Positions 27,428-35,650 of a DNA stretch of 50,091 nt are shown piece by piece. Origin of the DNA: an uncultured Pirellulaceae bacterium (GTDB lineage: Bacteria > Planctomycetota > Planctomycetia > Pirellulales > Pirellulaceae); assembly GCA_938091115.1 (NCBI GenBank), contig CALKNI010000077.1, forward strand, positions 1 to 50,091. Direction: 5' to 3'. The notes under the pieces are model-generated. The model worked only from the letters and a program-made list of their open reading frames with translations, did no database searches and was not told where the DNA came from. Numbering within the stretch: the first letter of the stretch is position 1; every line of letters starts with the position of its first letter. The translations under genes and the position numbers were made by a program.

Positions 27428-30400
27428 CTATTCAATCAGATAGGACGCACCAACTTCCCCGTTAATTCGTTGGCCTGTCTCATCTTTAGGCAGGTAAGAT
27501 CGCACGTAATCAATGCGCGCGGAGTCGGAAGACACACTGATTCGAAGATGCCCTGAGCTACTGATTACTTCACCGCGGTAGCCGTACTCTTCTGCACTGC
27601 GTACATTGCCAAAACGAGGATGCCCGGGTTGTGGAACGGCTTGGTAGACAATGCCGTCCAACTCTTCTTTTGCGTACAAATGGTCGTGACCATGAAAAAC
27701 AACGGAGACCTTATTTTGGACCAGCAAATCGTGAATTGGCAATTCCCACTTCGGTCGGTTTTTTGAAAAAGTATTGGTACCATCGAGTTCATTGCCACCC
27801 CACTCAAAAAAAGGAGCTGAGTGGACGCCACCTCGATTGTTTCGGTCTGCTCCACCTATCAAATGGTGAATGAAAACAAACTTAAATTTTGCTTTGCTTG
27901 CGCCGAGTGTATTTTCGAGCCAGCGGTACTGCTGGTCACCTAAAGTTTGGTGCCAATGATCGCCTTCTGTACGAGATTGTCCGCCCGAATACCAAAACGG
28001 ATCCAGAACGACAAAAAGGCTGTTGCCCCAATGCCACGCGTAGTAGTCTTCGACCTGGCCAACGTTATCAACGATCGCTTCATTGCCAGAGTAGAAGGGT
28101 TTCGTTTCTTTTAAGTTGGGAAACGGGTTAGGGATATACTTTTTGCGTGCATCAACAGACCAGTTTCTTGTCGGGTTTTCTAAATCCTTTTGATTATCAC
28201 GAGCCCGGTTTTTCCCACCGCCTTTGTTTTTCCCTTTTCCTCCCTTGCTGGATTCGCCGTCATGGTTTCCTAAGCAAAAGAACAACGGTGTCGAATGACA
28301 AAGTGATCCCAAATAGTATCGCTGAGCCAAATACTGTGGTTCTGCAAGCTCCGGCCGAACGTATTTGCCGGTCATGAATGTATCGCCGAGTGCTATGTGA
28401 AAATCAGATCTATCCCGCAATGCGTTGCGTAACGTTGACAGGTAAACATCGCCGCTCGTGTTTTCGTCGAGGTGCGAATCAGCCTGAACAGTAAAACGAA
28501 ACGAACTTGTTGGTGCCCGTTGCGTATGGAAAGAATAGACTTGGCTCGTTTGAATTTTCGTTTGCCCGACATCTCGATACTTGAGTTGATAAAAGTAATC
28601 TTGATTCGGCTTCAATCCATCAATTTCAATTTCGACTGGTGTTCCCGCCATTACTTTGTACGGCTTTGTGTTGGTTAAAAGATCGTCAGTCGAGTTTCCG
28701 TAGGAAATCAGTGCATCGGCATCATCGAACAACAATACACTTACAGTGATCGAAGTGTCAGTTGGGCGTCCGAGCAAAATGTCATAGTCGTGTTTGGGCA
28801 CATTGTTTGCTGGCGGCGGAGTTTCATATCCACCAAGTCGGCTTCCACCTTGGTCCTTCCCTCCGCGTTGTTGACCATTACGTCCACGGTCTCGATTCGC
28901 GTCTTCTCGATTTTCCCTTTCTTGTTTTGAGCGGCCAAGGGACATGTCATCACGGTTCTTGGCATTGCCTTGTTTCTGATTGCCAGCACGACGATTGGAA
29001 TCTCTTGTCTCGTTGCCTTCGCTGCGTTTTGCGGCATTCAATTCTGTGGTGGTGATCTTTCCGTCTCGATCACCATCCATTTTCTCAAACATTCGCCGGG
29101 CGTTGCCGACCGCTTCTTCTCGGGTTAGAACACCATCACCATCGCGATCAATTTCCTGGGAGTGCCCACGAAGAAACCCGCCCATGGCACTTTTCGAACC
29201 TCCGCGGCCCGCTAACTCTGCTCCGGTAAGCTTGCCATCGGAGTTCTTGTCATAGCTAGCGAATGCTTTCTCTGATTCGCCCACCATTTCGTCGCGGCTA
29301 ATGATCTTGTCATTGTTTCGATCAATTTCATCGGCATGGACGACAATCCAAGGCTGTCTTGGCCCGTTGCCAATCTGCCGGCCAGGCTGGCCTCGTTCTT
29401 GTTCACTGTCGCGCGATTTTTCACCGCCACGCTTTTTACCTTCGCCTTGCATCTCTCTTTCGCGAGGATTGGGCCTGTTGTCGCGCTCTCCGCTTTGTTG
29501 GGCTTTGCGATTACTCCGATTTCCCGGTCCGCGTCCGCCACGATTATTGGAGCGAACTGAAAAAGTCTCGGTGGACTTTCCTTGTTGTCCGTTGTCAAAC
29601 GTGAATTCGTAAGTCTGGAAGTCCTTTGTTTGGTAGCTCACTGACCGCGTTTCATTTTGGACTGTGTACTTCACCGATACAGATTTACCATCATCACTTT
29701 TTTTGAATCCCGTGATTGCTGCACCACGAAGTCCTCGCAAAGCCGGCCGTATACCTTCGGCCCGTGGCTGCGGATCGACCTGACCTCCACGTTCAACGAC
29801 CTCGCCATAAAACCCACCATTGAGATAGGGGTAAGTTAGAGTCGAATGATAATGGTAGTTGCCCTTTTCATCTTTGTGTCCGTTCAGCCAATCGAGTTTC
29901 GACTTACTGGCCTCCGTTTTGCTTTGAATGCCGAGAATTGGATAACCGTCGAGTGCAAAAGCAATTGGCTTTCCTATCCCGACAAATTTTTCCAAATGAA
30001 CCGGAGGAAGGTGATAGTGGTAGTCGTCTGCGCGCCCACAGTGTCCCCCGAATTCATCGAGTTCACCAGCAAGGTTCGTGTCAGTCTTTCCATCGTTCTT
30101 GATTGGATTGAAGATCGGTACTCCGTTGACGGCGAGTGCGATGGCTCCGCGAAAGAAATTAGTTTTCGCCGACATCGGCTGGTCAGTTGGAACCGGCTTA
30201 AGCGGTATTCGCCAGGCGTTATCGCCAGCGTAATTCTGAGGGATCGGAATTTGCTGTTGCCAAGCTGTAATACCGACCATCATTTCATGGTTGGGCATGC
30301 CATTGGATTCGATAAATAAATACTCGTCGTCCCAGCGAGTTTTGATGGCACTTGAGTCAACAAAGTGCTGGAAATACTGCGCAATTTTCGGCTTGGTGTC

Positions 30401-30577
30401 CTTCGCGCGGATGACTTTTCCCGCAGGCGTCAGCCAGGTTTTTGGCTCGGTGTTAAGTTGAACGATCTTCGTTTGGGAAGCCGTTGAAGGTTCATGGGAA
30501 TGACCCTCATGGGCTTGAGCAAACGACGCCAGTGCGAGGACTAGGGAGAGTGTCAGGAATTTTGTTGTGCTTATCAT
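27428..30577 (-). CDS. Giant secreted fusion: YHYH domain, EF-hands, purple acid phosphatase-like domain
   Basis: About 1049 residues. Leader MISTTKFLTLSLVLALASFA ends before a His-rich start (HEGHSHE). Residues 80-330 are the YHYH domain with GGHCGRADDYHYHLPP near 185 and GYPILG. A G/R/N-rich disordered stretch follows near 355-410, then four EF-hand loops within about 412-512 (DRNNDKIISRDE, DKNSDGKLTGAE, DRDGDGVLTREE, DGDRDGKITTTE). A second charged linker leads to a fibronectin-like domain (from about 600) and a calcineurin-type phosphatase with ADSHLDENT, LGDTFMTG, GNHDGES, FIHHLIGG and HGHDHLYA. It should be a surface or periplasmic metal-binding phosphoesterase. ATG 30577 starts the leader; the frame is open to 30757 over the preceding gene's end. 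Last gene of the sigma-linked minus series. Confidence 0.9.
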   Translation of the reverse strand: MISTTKFLTLSLVLALASFAQAHEGHSHEPSTASQTKIVQLNTEPKTWLTPAGKVIRAKDTKPKIAQYFQHFVDSSAIKTRWDDEYLFIESNGMPNHEMMVGITAWQQQIPIPQNYAGDNAWRIPLKPVPTDQPMSAKTNFFRGAIALAVNGVPIFNPIKNDGKTDTNLAGELDEFGGHCGRADDYHYHLPPVHLEKFVGIGKPIAFALDGYPILGIQSKTEASKSKLDWLNGHKDEKGNYHYHSTLTYPYLNGGFYGEVVERGGQVDPQPRAEGIRPALRGLRGAAITGFKKSDDGKSVSVKYTVQNETRSVSYQTKDFQTYEFTFDNGQQGKSTETFSVRSNNRGGRGPGNRSNRKAQQSGERDNRPNPREREMQGEGKKRGGEKSRDSEQERGQPGRQIGNGPRQPWIVVHADEIDRNNDKIISRDEMVGESEKAFASYDKNSDGKLTGAELAGRGGSKSAMGGFLRGHSQEIDRDGDGVLTREEAVGNARRMFEKMDGDRDGKITTTELNAAKRSEGNETRDSNRRAGNQKQGNAKNRDDMSLGRSKQERENREDANRDRGRNGQQRGGKDQGGSRLGGYETPPPANNVPKHDYDILLGRPTDTSITVSVLLFDDADALISYGNSTDDLLTNTKPYKVMAGTPVEIEIDGLKPNQDYFYQLKYRDVGQTKIQTSQVYSFHTQRAPTSSFRFTVQADSHLDENTSGDVYLSTLRNALRDRSDFHIALGDTFMTGKYVRPELAEPQYLAQRYYLGSLCHSTPLFFCLGNHDGESSKGGKGKNKGGGKNRARDNQKDLENPTRNWSVDARKKYIPNPFPNLKETKPFYSGNEAIVDNVGQVEDYYAWHWGNSLFVVLDPFWYSGGQSRTEGDHWHQTLGDQQYRWLENTLGASKAKFKFVFIHHLIGGADRNNRGGVHSAPFFEWGGNELDGTNTFSKNRPKWELPIHDLLVQNKVSVVFHGHDHLYAKEELDGIVYQAVPQPGHPRFGNVRSAEEYGYRGEVISSSGHLRISVSSDSARIDYVRSYLPKDETGQRINGEVGASYLIE

Positions 30578-30662
30578 TTCAAATTTCGTTTTGAGATTTT
30601 GGTGCCAAGAAATAAAGGCACTTTCGGCTTTGATAGTTTTGATTAGCGTGGTTTTGAACTGT

Positions 30663-31415
30663 CTACCTGCCCGAATCGTTTTCGCCTCGTTGCTCGCCGC
30701 GTCGTTTACCCTCTCGTTTTCCGCCTCCTCGCCGGCCTCCACCTTGGGGGACGACATCGGTCAGGCCGCGAAAATCAGGACGCTCTTTTCCGTCTGGTGG
30801 GGATTTCACAACGGTTCGGAACAGCACGACATTGTCGAGCTTGATGTTGTCGGACCAGATGAATTTGGCATCTTTGAAATCGTGATCAAAGAAGGGTGTT
30901 TTAGGTCCGACGTCCTCTTCAGTGAACTCCTTGGCGTTTGCCCAACTACTATCGTCGAATCCGATGGTATGCCAATCTTTAGGAGCGGGAATACTCTCGA
31001 CACGGGGGTTTTCAGTATCACCGTCGATGGGACCCCAAGAGAGTTTTTTGGCTTTCCAATTGGCGTTTGAAACCGTTCCATCGCCAAGCTTTAATATAAA
31101 CCCGCCATCACCGATATTGGTGTTCGCGTATTCCATTCCGGTTTTTGGGTCCGCATTGTCAATTCCCATCACGGCGATCGTCATCGGGTAGGCAGGCAGC
31201 ACATCGACTGAAACAACATTGTGTGGCACAAATTTAATTGAATCGACAGCGACAAGTTCACTGTTGATGTAAAGCTTAAACGAATTGTCAGCATAAACGT
31301 TGGCTTTGATCGTGTCTTCGATTCGGGGTTTGCGTGGCGTATTCTGCGCAAACGTTAATGTTGGAATTGCAACAGAAATGCAAATGATTGTTGTGATGAT
31401 CGTGTGCTTTGACAT
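30663..31415 (-). CDS. Secreted protein of unknown function with basic Gly/Arg tail
   Basis: 250 residues. Leader MSKHTIITTIICISVAIPTLTFA, then a beta-rich domain (ANVYADNSFKLYINSELV..., DWHTIGFDDSSWANAKEF) that resembles galactose-binding or jelly-roll modules; the FDDSSW pattern is common in carbohydrate-binding domains attached to glycosidases. No catalytic residues can be named. The last 30 residues are almost only Gly, Arg, Lys and Glu (GGGRRGGGKREGKRRGEQRG). Similar basic low-complexity segments occur in the neighbouring sulfatase, Spy-like protein and YHYH protein. It lies 85 bases before the YHYH gene on the same strand. It may bind glycan for the neighbouring enzymes; that is inference. 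Confidence 0.75.
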   Translation of the reverse strand: MSKHTIITTIICISVAIPTLTFAQNTPRKPRIEDTIKANVYADNSFKLYINSELVAVDSIKFVPHNVVSVDVLPAYPMTIAVMGIDNADPKTGMEYANTNIGDGGFILKLGDGTVSNANWKAKKLSWGPIDGDTENPRVESIPAPKDWHTIGFDDSSWANAKEFTEEDVGPKTPFFDHDFKDAKFIWSDNIKLDNVVLFRTVVKSPPDGKERPDFRGLTDVVPQGGGRRGGGKREGKRRGEQRGENDSGR

Positions 31416-31453
31416 GCTGATAATCCGGTTGATGAATTGTTGGAGACGAGTTT

Positions 31454-31558
31454 TTAAGATTGAATTAAGGTGATCAAGAAACTGAGAGCGACCGCGCTTA
31501 GCGTTGCAACGACCTTCAGAAGGATGAGCGGCGCACCGGGCGGATTTAGCTCTTGCAT
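31454..31558 (-). CDS. Possible 34-residue single-helix membrane microprotein
   Basis: ATG at 31558 opens a short frame: MQELNPPGAPLILLKVVATL followed by SAVALSFLITLIQS and TAA. The hydrophobic run of about 22 residues would cross the membrane once. It overlaps the end of the upstream microORF by 13 bases and lies within the run of same-strand genes. No homologue is known to me and such short frames arise by chance, so this is tentative. Confidence 0.35.
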   Translation of the reverse strand: MQELNPPGAPLILLKVVATLSAVALSFLITLIQS

Positions 31559-31620
31559 GTCATCAGTTTGGGAAGCAAGACACACAGAAAGACAGCGATC
31601 ATGAGAAGACGCCGCATCAT
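31546..31620 (-). CDS. Possible 24-residue secreted or lipid-anchored microprotein
   Basis: The stop of the upstream sulfatase and this start share the four bases ATGA (31620-31617), the usual sign of translational coupling. The peptide reads MMRRLLMIAVFLCVLLPKLM followed by TCKS and TAA: two arginines, a hydrophobic core and a terminal Cys in a lipobox-like position (LMTC). It might be a tiny lipoprotein or only the remains of a leader. Below the size where coding can be shown from one sequence. Confidence 0.4.
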   Translation of the reverse strand: MMRRLLMIAVFLCVLLPKLMTCKS

Positions 31621-33113
31621 CGCTTTCCTCCTTTATTCTTTTGTTTTCCACTTTTCGCCGGCTTATTCCGGCCTCCGCCACCCTTCTTTGGAACAGGGGC
31701 TTTGGCGGGGTCGTATTGCGGATTTGATACGGCCATTTGAGCGTTGACGTCTTTGAGATACTTCACCAAAGCGGAATCGAGCTTGTTAAGTATTGCAGGT
31801 TGCTGTTTTGCCAAGTCATTCTTTTCAGATACATCGGTACTGATGTCGAACAGAGCCAGTCGCCCAGTTTCATAGAACTTCATCAGCTTTAGATTACCCA
31901 GAAACAAAGCTGAATGAGGGCCGTCGCCGCTCTGGTAGTGAGGGAAGTGAAAGACCATTTCTTTTCGCGATCGTTTGACAGTGCCCTTGCCATCGTCAAG
32001 CAGGCTCGCGATGCTGCCTCCTTCGATAAGTTTGGGGAGTTTTGATTTTGAAACACCGGCCCATTCACAATAGGTTGGAAAAAAGTCGTACCCAACAACG
32101 CGTTCATGGCACCACGAATTTGCTGGTACGTTAGGTCCGCGAACGATCAGCGGACTCCGAATGCCACCTTCCCAAACGCTGCCTTTGCCACCCGAAAGTC
32201 CCGCACGTCGACCTCCGCCCGCTTTGCCTTTTCCCCCACCTCCGCCACTGCCATTGTCGGACATGTAAATCACGAACGTGTTGTCGGCGAGTCCCAGTCG
32301 ATCAATCGCATCGACCACCATACCAACGCCGGTATCTAGATTCTCGGCGATCGCGGCGCTACCGACTCGCTTGTCTTCTACGCTACCCCCAATTTTATTG
32401 GCGTACTTAGCCAATGTCGATTTCATAGCGTTTTGTGGTGCGTGCAAGGCATGCCAGGACATCTGGATATAAAACGGCTTGTTTGCCTTTTTGTTTTTTT
32501 CCATGAATGTCGCTGCACGCTTCGCCATCCCAAAGATGTCTGCAGGATTCGGATCGGCGTGCTCGAAGGCGTACTCGTTACCAATATTGCCATCACCTTC
32601 GTCGTATCCGTGAGCCGCTGGCCCGCCGCCGTTAATATGCCATTTGCCGTAATGCGCAGTTGCATAGCCGGCATCGCGAAGCAGTTCCGCGATCGTGACA
32701 TAATTGCGGTCAATTTCTCGGATATTTCGAGGTCCGATCATTTTGTACCCATCTGCGGCGGTGACGCTGCGGGCCGCTTTGGTCCAGTGCAAAGCCGCGG
32801 CACTCAGGCCCGTTTGCAAACTGATTCGGGTTGGCGCACAGACGGACGCAGGTGCGTATGCTGCTGAGAATCGCATTCCTTGTGTTGCAAGTTTCTCAAG
32901 ATTCGGCGTGTCAACGATGGCACTTTTCGACCATTCCAAATACGGATGCATTGGTACGGAAAGCCCGTTCCACGCTTGATCGTCGGACATCATGAACACG
33001 ATATTGGGTTTTTGCTTCGTTGCGACCGCCCTGTCTTGCCCGTTGACTGTTGCAGAAAACACAGCCAAGTGAAAAATTCCAAACAGTATCCAGATTGTAT
33101 TTTTTGCGATCAT
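31617..33113 (-). CDS. Secreted type I sulfatase with Gly-rich loop and basic tail
   Basis: 498 residues. Leader MIAKNTIWILFGIFHLAVFS, then NIVFMMSDDQAWNGLS (metal aspartates), the maturation motif CAPTR with Cys92, AHYGKWHINGG, MSWHALHAP and YMSDNGSGGGGG. The loop after the DNG motif is unusually rich in Gly, Lys and Arg (GGGGGKGKAGGGRRAG), where other sulfatases have a short conserved turn. The C-terminus ends in a basic tail (KKGGGGRNKPAKSGKQKNKG). ATG 33113 follows an in-frame TTG at 33116 and is preferred. It belongs to the minus-strand series headed by the sigma factor; its stop overlaps a possible microORF. The polycationic parts might hold it on sulfated polyanions. Confidence 0.93.
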   Translation of the reverse strand: MIAKNTIWILFGIFHLAVFSATVNGQDRAVATKQKPNIVFMMSDDQAWNGLSVPMHPYLEWSKSAIVDTPNLEKLATQGMRFSAAYAPASVCAPTRISLQTGLSAAALHWTKAARSVTAADGYKMIGPRNIREIDRNYVTIAELLRDAGYATAHYGKWHINGGGPAAHGYDEGDGNIGNEYAFEHADPNPADIFGMAKRAATFMEKNKKANKPFYIQMSWHALHAPQNAMKSTLAKYANKIGGSVEDKRVGSAAIAENLDTGVGMVVDAIDRLGLADNTFVIYMSDNGSGGGGGKGKAGGGRRAGLSGGKGSVWEGGIRSPLIVRGPNVPANSWCHERVVGYDFFPTYCEWAGVSKSKLPKLIEGGSIASLLDDGKGTVKRSRKEMVFHFPHYQSGDGPHSALFLGNLKLMKFYETGRLALFDISTDVSEKNDLAKQQPAILNKLDSALVKYLKDVNAQMAVSNPQYDPAKAPVPKKGGGGRNKPAKSGKQKNKGGKR

Positions 33114-33195
33114 CAAAGACTCCCAAATCCAGTTATTTCAAAATTGAAAACCTTAAAACCCAAGGGTTCAGCACAAGTAAAAACGAATCTTTTAG

Positions 33196-33990
33196 TTAGG
33201 CATCTTCATCGTTTCGCTTCTTCTCTTTGCCGTCACCTCGATCTTTTTGATTCTTTCGGTCCTTGGTTTTGCCTTCGCCTTTTTCACGCTTGCCATCGCG
33301 ATCTTCGGTTTTACCATTGCGTTTGCCATTTTTTTGCTTCTCTTCGAATGTAAATTTTTCGCCCATGATTGTTCTATATTGAGCTCGTTGATCAGGGTCT
33401 AACTCAGAAAGAATTTCTTCCTGCATTTGGTTGCGAAGTTTGGCAATTTTTGCATCCAGCTCCTCGGCCAGTTCTCCGGCTTTTACCTCAATCCGAGATC
33501 TTTGGGTTTCGGTGATCCCTAATTTTTGGGCCAAGCTTCCGTTGATCAAGGCACGCGCGCCACCCCGAGCAGAAGCCTGTGCGGCAATTTGATTTAGCCG
33601 ATCCACTTGGAAGGGCAGGAGAATGTCACTGAGTTGCTCAGTACGTTCGTTTGTACGAGCGTTGCGGATCTCGCGTCTTCTTTCTTCTCGTTCCTCCTCG
33701 GAAAGGCCCTCAAACTCCGCTTCTCTCGCTTCACGATCGTCATCTCGGTCTCGATCGCGCCCGTCATTTGCCCCTGCGAGCGATTTGATTTGTTCTTCGG
33801 TAAGTTCGAGTTCTCGCTGAACCGCTTCGATACGTAACAACTTTTGGGGATTGTCTTCCCCGCCACCATTTCGACCGCCACGTTGTTTCCCACCACGGTT
33901 ACCGCCTTGAGCCATGGCGTCAGTCACACACAGCGTCAACGCAAACAAAACTACCATGCACGGAGGGAATATTTTTAGTAATGGTTTCAT
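33196..33990 (-). CDS. Secreted Spy/CpxP-like helical protein with charged low-complexity ends
   Basis: 264 residues. Leader MKPLLKIFPPCMVVLFALTL ends near AMAQ. A Gly/Arg-rich segment (GGNRGGKQRGGRNGGG) leads into a mostly helical domain with the LTxxQ-type motif LELTEEQIKSL and the second helix LGITETQRSRIEVKAGELAE, as in the Spy/CpxP-like family often found beside planctomycete sigma factors. A DRDRDDDREAREAE stretch is strongly acidic, and the last 60 residues are Lys/Asp/Glu-rich without hydrophobics (disordered). Family members act as periplasmic chaperones or stress-sensing partners. It lies between the anti-sigma gene and the sulfatase, 77 and 82 bases away. It might sense or stabilise the envelope target. 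Confidence 0.8.
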   Translation of the reverse strand: MKPLLKIFPPCMVVLFALTLCVTDAMAQGGNRGGKQRGGRNGGGEDNPQKLLRIEAVQRELELTEEQIKSLAGANDGRDRDRDDDREAREAEFEGLSEEEREERRREIRNARTNERTEQLSDILLPFQVDRLNQIAAQASARGGARALINGSLAQKLGITETQRSRIEVKAGELAEELDAKIAKLRNQMQEEILSELDPDQRAQYRTIMGEKFTFEEKQKNGKRNGKTEDRDGKREKGEGKTKDRKNQKDRGDGKEKKRNDEDA

Positions 33991-34033
33991 CTTTTTTCTC
34001 CAATGTTATTGATTAATCTTTAGCGCCAACTTA

Positions 34034-34046
34034 AAGGCAACGCCTT
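34034..34046 (-). promoter_or_regulatory. Small hairpin between anti-sigma and Spy-like genes
   Basis: AAGGC (34034-34038) and GCCTT (34042-34046) pair around AAC. It lies in the 77-base gap after the anti-sigma gene. It could be an mRNA processing or attenuation element lowering downstream expression; evidence is weak. Confidence 0.25.
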
Positions 34047-34067
34047 CTAAAACGGCGGGCTGCGAGC

Positions 34068-35129
34068 CTATTCGCTTTGATAACTCACGCGTCGATTTGA
34101 ATCGTGGTGTGTCGTATGTTGAAAAAACTCTTCCGGCATTTCGGATTTGCCAATCAATTCAAGCAGGACTGTTTTGGGGCCGCCTTTAGCTTGTGGGAGC
34201 TTATCTAAGAGCATTTCGATAATTGTTCCAGTTTCCAAGTCGAACCAGATTTCGACATATTTTGGACCGCGATGTTCAGCAGATTTTTTCTTTGCGACTA
34301 AGCAATGCTGCCCTGAACGTGCCTCTTCAATACCTAACTCGGGATCAAGCCATTGAATGTTGTAGGCGGCACGAATCTGTTTCAAGTCATCTTGTAGGGT
34401 GATAAACGGAATCGCATGTTGATTGCCCGGCATTTCGCTGCGAAATCGTTGGACATTATCGCTCACACGTATCCGGCCTTTTGGAGGTACTGACCAGCTC
34501 GTTTTGCCGTCGCTTCCGGTAATGAACTCGTCGCCATTTTCGAAACGTCTGATCAACACATAGGAGCTCTCGCCACGAACATGCAAAAGAGCTCCATCAA
34601 CCGGAGCTTGCACTTTGCCACGGCGACGATTGCGTTCGTCCAGCACTTCGTTTCGATTCCACTTGGCACCGTGTCGCTTATTACCTCGAAATTCGAGAGA
34701 CGTGATCAAATAGGTTCGATCAGAAGATTTTCTAGCAACTTCGATCAAGCGTTCCAGCTGCGTTTCGGCAGCCAAAGCTGGCGTACCTTGCAGCATTGGG
34801 ACCACAAAAAGAGATATCAACAGCAACGCTGCAATTGATGAAAGAGCTCCTATTGCCCAGCTCAAACGTTTTTGATTCCCTCTGGAAGCGAGGAATGGTT
34901 CAAAACTGTCTTCAATACGATCATCGAGATTGCCTGCTACCTGAGTGTTTGCCTTCAACAGGCGATCGTGCAAAATGGCGAAGTCGACGTATATCTTCGC
35001 ATTTTCCGAACTTGCATTGATCCACTTTTGTAAACAATGATGTTCTTCATGACCAAGCTCTCCATCGAAATGACGGCTAACAAGCGACTCCATTTCTGGT
35101 GGTAGATCTTCAGCGTGAAATTCACTCAT
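34068..35129 (-). CDS. Anti-sigma factor with transmembrane helix and possible LolA/RseB-like sensor domain
   Basis: 353 residues. The N-terminal 85 residues (VSRHFDGELGHEEHHCLQKW, then NASSENAKIYVDFAILHDRLL) are of the kind found in planctomycete membrane anti-sigma factors. There is no complete zinc CxxC site. One transmembrane helix lies near 92-114 (AIGALSSIAALLLISLFVV). The outer part has strands such as GALLHVRGESSYVLIRR, FITGSDGKTSWSVPP and PKYVEIWFDLETGTIIEML, suggesting the open beta-fold of LolA/RseB-type sensors; this is inference from pattern only. Its ATG overlaps the sigma gene's stop (ATGA at 35126-35129), showing that they are co-translated partners. It should hold the sigma factor at the membrane until a signal appears. 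Confidence 0.8.
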   Translation of the reverse strand: MSEFHAEDLPPEMESLVSRHFDGELGHEEHHCLQKWINASSENAKIYVDFAILHDRLLKANTQVAGNLDDRIEDSFEPFLASRGNQKRLSWAIGALSSIAALLLISLFVVPMLQGTPALAAETQLERLIEVARKSSDRTYLITSLEFRGNKRHGAKWNRNEVLDERNRRRGKVQAPVDGALLHVRGESSYVLIRRFENGDEFITGSDGKTSWSVPPKGRIRVSDNVQRFRSEMPGNQHAIPFITLQDDLKQIRAAYNIQWLDPELGIEEARSGQHCLVAKKKSAEHRGPKYVEIWFDLETGTIIEMLLDKLPQAKGGPKTVLLELIGKSEMPEEFFQHTTHHDSNRRVSYQSE

Positions 35130-35650
35130 TGTGCACCTCCAGCGATTGTTTTTTGTTCAATGCACTGTTTCAAAGACGCACGGACACGTTGAAGACCTTT
35201 GGAAACAGAATTAGCCGTCATGCCAAGTTTTTTGGCAATGGCAGCAGGTTTTAAGTCTTTCTCATATCTTAAATCACAGAGTTGCCTGGCTTTATTATTC
35301 AGCTCACCAACACACTCGTTTAGGAAGTCCATGGGTTCGATTGATTGCGGTGAAACGGCAGCAAAGGCGGTCGCAAGATTTTCAACGGTTTCGGAATCAA
35401 AGAGCAACGGTTTGTTTTTATGGCTTCGAAAATAATTTCGGGTTTGATTGCGAGCGATCCCAATTGCCCATGACTTGAAAGGAAGCGAATCGTCAAAACG
35501 GTTGTAATTCTCAAGGATCGCGACGGCGACTTCTTGAAGCAAATCGTCTCTTTGACGGACATCATGGACTTGCGATGCTATGAATGCCGAAACCGCTGGC
35601 TGAGCGAGAGTCCAGTGCCGCATGGCTGTTTCGGTTTGTTTATCAATCAT
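35126..35650 (-). CDS. ECF-type sigma-70 family RNA polymerase sigma factor
   Basis: 174 residues. Region 2 is seen in DDLLQEVAVAILENYNRF and FKSWAIGIARNQTRNYFRS (core binding and -10 recognition); region 4 in LRYEKDLKPAAIAKKLG and MTANSVSKGLQRVRASL (helix-turn-helix for -35 recognition). There is no region 1 or 3, as normal for ECF factors. The type is common in Rhodopirellula-like planctomycetes. ATG 35650 is supported by AAAGG six bases upstream; the in-frame TTG at 35671 is not needed. Start of the minus-strand series to 27428. It probably drives its own series and other genes; no promoter could be recognised. Confidence 0.92.
   Translation of the reverse strand: MIDKQTETAMRHWTLAQPAVSAFIASQVHDVRQRDDLLQEVAVAILENYNRFDDSLPFKSWAIGIARNQTRNYFRSHKNKPLLFDSETVENLATAFAAVSPQSIEPMDFLNECVGELNNKARQLCDLRYEKDLKPAAIAKKLGMTANSVSKGLQRVRASLKQCIEQKTIAGGAQ

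Noticed and set aside
27350-27556. 68-codon plus-strand frame starting MSFLLLISLK
   Set aside because: It has a leader-like start but more than half overlaps the end of the YHYH gene on the other strand and the rest has no recognisable content.
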